DNA from: a bacterium
GTDB taxonomy: Bacteria; Spirochaetota; JAHITG01
Assembly: GCA_028711675.1 (NCBI GenBank)
Contig: JAQTRT010000203.1
Location: 1 to 5,792, forward strand
DNA length: 5,792 bases
Direction of reading: 5' to 3'
In this document: positions 1 to 3,782 of the stretch, one piece after another
Layout: each line of letters opens with the position of its first letter
How positions within the stretch are numbered: the first letter of the stretch is position 1
Translations under genes and position numbers: made by a program
Notes under the pieces: generated by a model
Told to the model about the DNA's origin: nothing
The model's database searches: none
Seen by the model: the letters and a program-made list of their open reading frames with translations, nothing else

Positions 1-650
1 CTGTTTCTAATAATATAGGGTATTCCAATTTTAATACTTTAGTAACCTATTCATTAGGGAACGGGAATACAGCCGCCAATTTCATGCCTGCTTCGACAGG
101 CACGGGCTGCCTGACTAATTTCCATTATTTTGTTTCCACGATTTTTTCCAGTCCGGACTTCGTCCGGCTCTCCGGCATAGGCCCTTCCCCGGCCATCAAT
201 ACCGGTGATCCTTCGGATCCGGTGCCGTCCGGCGGCGGGTCCAGGATCGATATGGGCTGTTTTGAATACCAGATCCAGCCGGCCCAGATCAGCATCAGCA
301 AGTACGTGAACAACGTGAGACTGGGAGGAGCGAGCAGCATGGCCATCCCCGGCTCCACCATCGAATACCGGATGCATTATTCCAACTGGAGCGGAGTGGC
401 CGAGAACAGTATCGTCTATGACAGGCTTGATACTCCCCACGTGACCTATGCCACAAACAGCTTTTCCAACAGCCAGGGCGGATGGACCACGGAGTTCTCG
501 ACCAATACAAGCCCTGTGCAGACCTATACTTCATCGGATTACGGCACGAACCAGCCGGCCGCGGTCTGGGTCAAGTGGATCCGGTGGAAGAGGCTGACGA
601 TCGGGATTAATAACAGCGGTGACCTGTATTTCCGGGTCATCATCAGGTAA
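1..650 (+). CDS. Partial surface-type protein: beta-helix C-terminal end plus DUF11-like domain (5' end outside window)
   Basis: The frame is open from the left edge (first full codon at 3) to TAA at 648-650, giving 215 visible residues; the true start lies upstream. Around visible residues 62-89 the protein reads SPAINTGDP, then a Gly/Ser-rich loop, then RIDMGCFEY. This is the usual signature closing right-handed parallel beta-helix repeat proteins of the choice-of-anchor Q / polymorphic outer-membrane type (pattern SPAIDAGDP...DIGAFEY). Residues about 95-215 look like one DUF11-like beta-sandwich: SISKYVNN, then PGSTIEYRMHYSN, then NSIVYDRLD, matching the family pattern of a promised-gradient 'PGDTITYTITYTN...VTDTLP' run. 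The protein ends directly after this domain, with no visible sorting motif or transmembrane anchor. The role is inferred to be an extracellular or surface adhesin-like protein; the substrate is unknown. GC content rises sharply within the gene (about 27% over 1-60, about 62% over 181-300, counted by hand). The gene converges on the MscS gene with 5 bp between stops. Confidence 0.8.
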   Translation, partial: VSNNIGYSNFNTLVTYSLGNGNTAANFMPASTGTGCLTNFHYFVSTIFSSPDFVRLSGIGPSPAINTGDPSDPVPSGGGSRIDMGCFEYQIQPAQISISKYVNNVRLGGASSMAIPGSTIEYRMHYSNWSGVAENSIVYDRLDTPHVTYATNSFSNSQGGWTTEFSTNTSPVQTYTSSDYGTNQPAAVWVKWIRWKRLTIGINNSGDLYFRVIIR

Positions 651-655
651 GGACT

Positions 656-1666
656 TCATTTTTTTTCCTCAATCAGGATTTTCCGGACAGGGAAGGGTAT
701 TTCGATATTCTCCTTTTTATAGGCATTAAACAGTTCTTTGATGAATTCATGCTTCACCAAATACTGGTCAACATACTCCCGGACCCGCAGAATGACCGAG
801 AAATTAATGCTGTGGTCGCCGAACGTATGGAAACGGATGAAGGGATCGAATCCGGCCACTCCGCCCGGTATCTGTTTCAATATCTTCCTGCCTGTTTCGA
901 CTGTGACTTTCTCGACCTTCTCAAGGTCGCTGTTATAGCTTACACCCACATCAAGCAGGACAGCTATCTCCTTGTCCGGCATGTGATAGTTCGTAATGGT
1001 GGCCGACGCTATTTTGGAATTGGGGACGATGACGATGTTATTGGGAAGCGCTTTGATGGTCGTGCTCCGCCAGGCGATATCCGTGACATATCCTTCTTCC
1101 CCTGAATCCAGTTTGATATAATCACCGGGCTTGATTTTGCCTGAGGCCAGCATCTGAAGCCCGGAAAAGAGGTTGATCAGTGTGGACTGGAGCGCCAGGG
1201 CTACGGCCAGACCGCCCACTCCCAGGGCTGTCAGGATAGGCGTTATGGATATACCGAGGAACTGGAGAATGATCAGAAGGCCGATCAGGATAATGAGGAA
1301 CCGCGTCATGTTGGTGAAAATAGACGTGGAAGGCAGGACGCCTTTGACCTTATTGGTCGATGTCATCACCAGGTTCACGGCTATCCGCGCCAGGACCAGG
1401 GTCAGGGTGAAAAGGATGATCGAAACAAGGACCTTCCAGGAGATGTCCGGGCTGAGGAGTTCCGGCATCCGGCTGAGCGCCAGGTAAATACCCAGACACA
1501 GGAACCAGACCGGAAACATGTTCTTCAGGGAGCTGAGGAGGACCTCGCCTGGTTTCCATTTCCGGGCAATGGCTGTTTTTTTCAGGCTGTTGATCACAGC
1601 GCGTTCAAAAATGAGGCCAATGAACAGCCCGGCTATGATATAGATCAAAGGAATGATGATATACAT
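656..1666 (-). CDS. MscS-family mechanosensitive ion channel
   Basis: This 336-residue membrane protein matches the small-conductance mechanosensitive channel family, which opens under membrane tension to release solutes during hypo-osmotic shock. Hydrophobic helices lie at about residues 3-22, 51-65, 79-101 and 120-139. A Gly/Ala-rich pore-lining helix at about 143-170 contains ALGVGGLAVALALQSTL, the equivalent of TM3 in MscS. The beta domain follows at about 176-228: KPGDYI, then GYVTDIAWRSTTIKALPNN, then IVPNSKI and TNYHMP, all hallmark positions of the family. The alpha/beta C-terminal domain ends in IEIPFPVRKI, also typical. With four helices before the pore helix it is slightly longer than the 286-residue E. 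coli MscS but much shorter than MscK. The ATG at 1664-1666 is supported by a GAGAG ribosome-binding sequence (plus positions 1674-1678) seven A residues upstream. It is the last gene of the leftward cluster, 50 bp after the preceding stop. The assignment to the family is firm; the exact subtype is not. Confidence 0.95.
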   Translation of the reverse strand: MYIIIPLIYIIAGLFIGLIFERAVINSLKKTAIARKWKPGEVLLSSLKNMFPVWFLCLGIYLALSRMPELLSPDISWKVLVSIILFTLTLVLARIAVNLVMTSTNKVKGVLPSTSIFTNMTRFLIILIGLLIILQFLGISITPILTALGVGGLAVALALQSTLINLFSGLQMLASGKIKPGDYIKLDSGEEGYVTDIAWRSTTIKALPNNIVIVPNSKIASATITNYHMPDKEIAVLLDVGVSYNSDLEKVEKVTVETGRKILKQIPGGVAGFDPFIRFHTFGDHSINFSVILRVREYVDQYLVKHEFIKELFNAYKKENIEIPFPVRKILIEEKK

Positions 1667-1673
1667 TTTTTTT

Positions 1674-1678
1674 CTCTC
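1674..1678 (-). promoter_or_regulatory. Ribosome-binding site of the MscS gene
   Basis: On the minus strand GAGAG is followed by seven A residues and then the ATG at 1666-1664, a normal Shine-Dalgarno spacing. It supports this start, and it contrasts with the OmpA and phosphatase genes, which show no such site. Confidence 0.6.
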
Positions 1679-1698
1679 TTTATTATTGGGTCTAAAAG

Positions 1699-1710
1699 GA
1701 TCACGTGATC
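1699..1710. repeat. Perfect 12-bp palindrome GATCACGTGATC in the intergenic gap
   Basis: The sequence GATCACGTGATC is identical to its own reverse complement. It lies in the 50-bp gap between the stop of the 215-residue protein gene and the start of the MscS gene. It could be a symmetric binding site for a dimeric regulator, or in RNA a short GAUC/GAUC stem with an ACGU loop. There is no long T tract after it on the minus strand, so a terminator is unlikely. It may also be chance. Confidence 0.4.
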
Positions 1711-1716
1711 TGCCCT

Positions 1717-2364
1717 TTATTTTCTATCGAGCTGCTTCAGGTTCGCTTCAAGGACGTTGAGGTGCAGGCTGATGGTATAATCGTAGTCCCAGTCCACTTC
1801 CTGGTCCCGGTTCAGGATCAGGTACAGTTCGTTCTCCAGATGGTCCCATGCGGTCATTGCATTGGTGCGGCCGGCCTTTTCCGCGTATGCCAATACCTTT
1901 TTCCAGTAATCCCTGGCCAGGTTATAATAGTATTTTGCAGTAGCAAAGCTTTTCTTTATATCGTCCCGGAAATCCAGGTTAAAATAATAAATCTCTTTTT
2001 TGTCGTACTGGTGGGCCAGGGTCAGGTAGTTCTGCATGATCTTCAGGTACATGTGCATGATGATGAGATTCTTGTATTTTTTCCCTTCCTGTTCGTTCCG
2101 TAGAAGGCAGAGGGCTTTGGACGGATGGCGGAAAGAGGACCTGAGCCCTTTCTCCAGAAAATACACGTTCAGCCGGATATCTTCTTCGTTATAACAAAGG
2201 CGTTCCGCGTATAGCTGATAATAATCTTCAAGATATTCGGGCGGTTTCTGGTTAATGAAGAAGACTCCGTACTGTTCCGGCCCTTTCAGCTTCAAAGGAT
2301 TGTTGATCTCCGCCCCGACAGGGCATATTATGAACAATAGAATGATGATGATGTTTCGTGCCAT
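1717..2364 (-). CDS. Exported protein of unknown function, alpha-helical, Tyr-rich (215 aa)
   Basis: I do not recognise a named function. Residues 1-18 form a signal peptide (hydrophobic run IIIILLFIICPVGA) with a plausible signal peptidase I site after VGA, so the mature protein would start at EINNPLK. Cys14 is not in a lipobox, because the residue before it is Ile. The mature part is predominantly helical and rich in Tyr, Leu and Lys. Recognisable stretches are YLEDYYQLYAERLCYNEEDI (42-61), HPSKALCLLRNEQEGKKYKN (80-99), AKYYYNLARDYWKKVLAYAE (143-162) and a C-terminal DYDYTISLHLNVLEANL (193-209). The helical stretch may form TPR-like repeats. The overall pattern resembles a family I recall as conserved in spirochaetes next to OmpA-type genes, but I cannot verify this here. 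Its ATG is 2 bp past the OmpA stop (TAATCATG on the minus strand), so translational coupling is likely and a shared envelope role is a reasonable inference. Confidence 0.85.
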   Translation of the reverse strand: MARNIIIILLFIICPVGAEINNPLKLKGPEQYGVFFINQKPPEYLEDYYQLYAERLCYNEEDIRLNVYFLEKGLRSSFRHPSKALCLLRNEQEGKKYKNLIIMHMYLKIMQNYLTLAHQYDKKEIYYFNLDFRDDIKKSFATAKYYYNLARDYWKKVLAYAEKAGRTNAMTAWDHLENELYLILNRDQEVDWDYDYTISLHLNVLEANLKQLDRK

Positions 2365-2366
2365 GA

Positions 2367-3551
2367 TTATTCCGGTTTGATGATGATCTCGACCCTGCGG
2401 TTCCTGCTCCGGCCTTCCTCAGTCCTGTTGCTGGCTTTTGGCTCTTTCTTGCCCGCGCCCGTGTAGGCCCCCTGGTTTTCCTTTAAATACTTGTTCTTGA
2501 TGAGGAAATCAAGCACGGACCTGGCCCGGTCCTGGGATAATTTCAGGTTATACTCATCGGACCCGATGTCGTCGGTATGTCCTTTGAAGACAAGGTCGAG
2601 GTTGTCATATTTTTTCAGTATCTCCCCGACCCGTTTCAGCTTTTCCCGCGCTTCCGGGGTCAGGACAGCTTTATTGAACTCAAAGTAAACCTCGCCGAGA
2701 TCAAGCACAACGCTGTCCTCTTTTTTTTCCGCGTTCATGTCCTTTTCGGATTTCATGAACTTGTCGTACAGCTCCTCTTTTACCCGTTCCTTCTCTTCTG
2801 TTTTCCGTTTCAGGTTGTAATATCCGGTCAGGTCTCCCTTGTACTGGATGAACGTCCCGTCCCGGTAGATGAACATGATATCATAACTGTTCTCGGTGTA
2901 GACAGGAAGGTGCTCCCGGATGTCGTACCACAGGGCCGAGTAGGATGCTCCGAGGAATTTATACGGCACATCCGGATAATTGTGTTCCACGGTATGGTTG
3001 AAGAGATAGTGGAACACGATCTTTACGCATTCTTTTTCGAGCTTTTCCTCCCGTCCTGCCAGCTGGTAAAAAACATCGACAGGGAGCGTGATGCGCGGTT
3101 CGAATTCCAGTATCTCAATGCCGGTCCCTTCCCATACCTCCCCGCTGGCAACAGGTTCAGCGGGAAAAAGCGGTATATTGCGGATGGAGGGCATGGTGTA
3201 TTTTTTATCAATATAATACTGGCCTTTTTTATCCATCCCGAAATTGAGTCCGTAGCTTTCGGTAAGTTCATATGGATCCGTCGTTTCCAGGCTCTTGATG
3301 TAAGAGTTATATTCGCCTTTCAGGCTGGTGATGTCCCCCTTCTGCTCAAAAGGGATCAGCCTGACATAATCACGGATGTCGGCCTTTCTGACCAGGATAC
3401 CGTTCTTTTTAATGGTTTGTTTTGTATACTTGTCAATGGTAAATGTCTGGTTCAGTTTAAAATCCCAGAAAAGGCTGAATTTTTCCTGGCCGGATGCCTG
3501 AAAGCTAAGGCTCAGGAAAAAAATCAGTAAAATGCTGATTTTTTTCATCAT
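2367..3551 (-). CDS. OmpA-family protein with C-terminal peptidoglycan-binding domain
   Basis: The protein has 394 residues from the ATG at 3551-3549. A signal peptide covers about residues 1-21 (KK followed by ISILLIFFLSLSF, then SGQ). Residues about 22-245 form a beta-rich N-terminal region containing MPSIRNIPLFPAEPVASGEV (120-139) and GASYSALWYDIREHLPVYTE; this resembles N-terminal regions of spirochaete OmpA-type proteins as I remember them. A charged Lys/Glu linker (248-280) leads to the OmpA-like domain (about 287-392): YFEFNKAVLTPEAREKL, FKGHTDDIGSDEYNLKLS and SRNRRVEI. Asp327 and Arg342 are spaced as in the pair that binds the diaminopimelate of peptidoglycan. The role is therefore non-covalent linkage of the envelope to the cell wall. 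The frame can be extended to a TTG at 3557 and also has an ATG at 3548. No Shine-Dalgarno site is evident at any of these starts, so the start is uncertain by a few codons. It is the first gene of the leftward cluster. Confidence 0.93.
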   Translation of the reverse strand: MMKKISILLIFFLSLSFQASGQEKFSLFWDFKLNQTFTIDKYTKQTIKKNGILVRKADIRDYVRLIPFEQKGDITSLKGEYNSYIKSLETTDPYELTESYGLNFGMDKKGQYYIDKKYTMPSIRNIPLFPAEPVASGEVWEGTGIEILEFEPRITLPVDVFYQLAGREEKLEKECVKIVFHYLFNHTVEHNYPDVPYKFLGASYSALWYDIREHLPVYTENSYDIMFIYRDGTFIQYKGDLTGYYNLKRKTEEKERVKEELYDKFMKSEKDMNAEKKEDSVVLDLGEVYFEFNKAVLTPEAREKLKRVGEILKKYDNLDLVFKGHTDDIGSDEYNLKLSQDRARSVLDFLIKNKYLKENQGAYTGAGKKEPKASNRTEEGRSRNRRVEIIIKPE

Positions 3552-3613
3552 AATCAATTATCGGAAAAGAGGAGATAATCATTAATCATGGGGACGGTGC
3601 TTGACATTTTGAC

Positions 3614-3619
3614 ATTATA
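3614..3619 (-). promoter_or_regulatory. Possible -10 box for the leftward OmpA cluster, inside the repeat element
   Basis: On the minus strand this reads TATAAT, a perfect -10 hexamer, about 60 bp upstream of the OmpA start. The hexamer about 17 bp further upstream (CGGTGT) does not match TTGACA, so the promoter call is weak. If real, the repeat element supplies part of the promoter. Confidence 0.25.
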
Positions 3620-3630
3620 ATGCTGCGCAT

Positions 3631-3653
3631 GGAGTAACACCGCTTGCGGTGTC
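3631..3653 (+). repeat. REP-like hairpin module, left copy
   Basis: The module begins GGAGT, then has one A, then the hairpin ACACCGCTTGCGGTGT (3637-3652; 7-bp stem around TT), and ends in C. It matches 18 of 23 positions of the reverse complement of the module at 3662-3684. It is part of the 142-bp element. Confidence 0.65.
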
Positions 3654-3661
3654 GTTGAATA

Positions 3662-3684
3662 GACAGCCCAAGGGCTGTCACTCC
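3662..3684 (-). repeat. REP-like hairpin module, right copy in inverted orientation
   Basis: The hairpin GACAGCCCAAGGGCTGTC (3662-3679) has a perfect 8-bp stem and is followed by ACTCC. Read on the minus strand, the module starts GGAGTGACAGCCC and aligns with the left copy. Four of the five differences form two compensatory base-pair swaps in the stem, so the structure is kept while the sequence differs. The two modules are separated by 8 bp (GTTGAATA). Confidence 0.65.
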
Positions 3685-3747
3685 TTTAAACACAGCTTGT
3701 TAAAAATGTCAAAATGTCAAGCACCGTCCCCCCTTCCTGGAAAAAGG

Positions 3748-3775
3748 TTGACAGATAAAGTAAACTGTATATTAT
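3748..3775 (+). promoter_or_regulatory. Sigma-70-type promoter for the membrane phosphatase gene
   Basis: A perfect -35 hexamer TTGACA (3748-3753) is followed after 16 bp by TATTAT (3770-3775), five of six matches to the -10 consensus. Transcription would begin at about 3782, practically at the ATG at 3783, so the mRNA would be leaderless or nearly so. That agrees with the absence of a Shine-Dalgarno sequence before this gene. It lies 16 bp beyond the right end of the repeat element. Confidence 0.5.
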
Positions 3776-3782
3776 TTATATT

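Larger units (their letters stand above)
3590..3731. mobile_element. MITE/REP-BIME-like structured repeat element with perfect 27-bp inverted ends
   Basis: The left arm (3590-3616, starting GGGGACGGTGCTTGACATT) and the right arm (3705-3731, ending AAGCACCGTCCCC) are perfect reverse complements over 27 bp. Each arm contains a tandem 8-bp repeat (TTGACATT twice at 3601-3616). The 88-bp interior holds two strong hairpins (3637-3652 and 3662-3679) enclosed by a GGAGT/ACTCC pair (3631-3635 with 3680-3684), and a weaker hairpin at 3685-3704. No coding capacity is present and no target-site duplication is seen next to the ends (CAT on the left, CCC on the right). That suits a non-autonomous element moved by an IS200/IS605-like or REP-associated tyrosine transposase, but mobility is inferred. 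Other copies in the genome would settle it. Confidence 0.7.

Noticed and set aside
54..440. Minus-strand frame of 128 codons over the beta-helix gene
   Set aside because: The plus-strand frame carries the SPAINTGDP...DMGCFEY signature and the DUF11-like domain; the minus-strand frame has nothing comparable.
621..667. Terminator after the beta-helix gene
   Set aside because: Only a 5-bp stem (ACCTG/CAGGT) with a 17-nt loop precedes the T run at 659-666, and the T run is also Lys codons of the opposite gene. This is too weak to call.
2311..2364. Lipoprotein signal at Cys14 of the 215-residue protein
   Set aside because: The residues before the Cys are Leu-Phe-Ile-Ile; a lipobox needs Gly, Ala or Ser at the position just before Cys. 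A signal peptidase I site after VGA fits better.
2577..3530. Open reading frame of 317 codons on the plus strand
   Set aside because: It is antisense to the OmpA-family gene, which has a signal peptide and a complete peptidoglycan-binding domain; the plus-strand product has no recognisable features.
3631..3684. Integron attC-like recombination site
   Set aside because: The folded shape is reminiscent of one, but there is no RYYYAAC/GTTRRRY core pair at the ends, and the enclosing 27-bp perfect arms are not an attC feature.
3662..3690. Rho-independent terminator
   Set aside because: The GACAGCCC/GGGCTGTC stem is strong but has no T tract after it on either strand, and both flanking genes start away from it, so no transcript is expected to end here.
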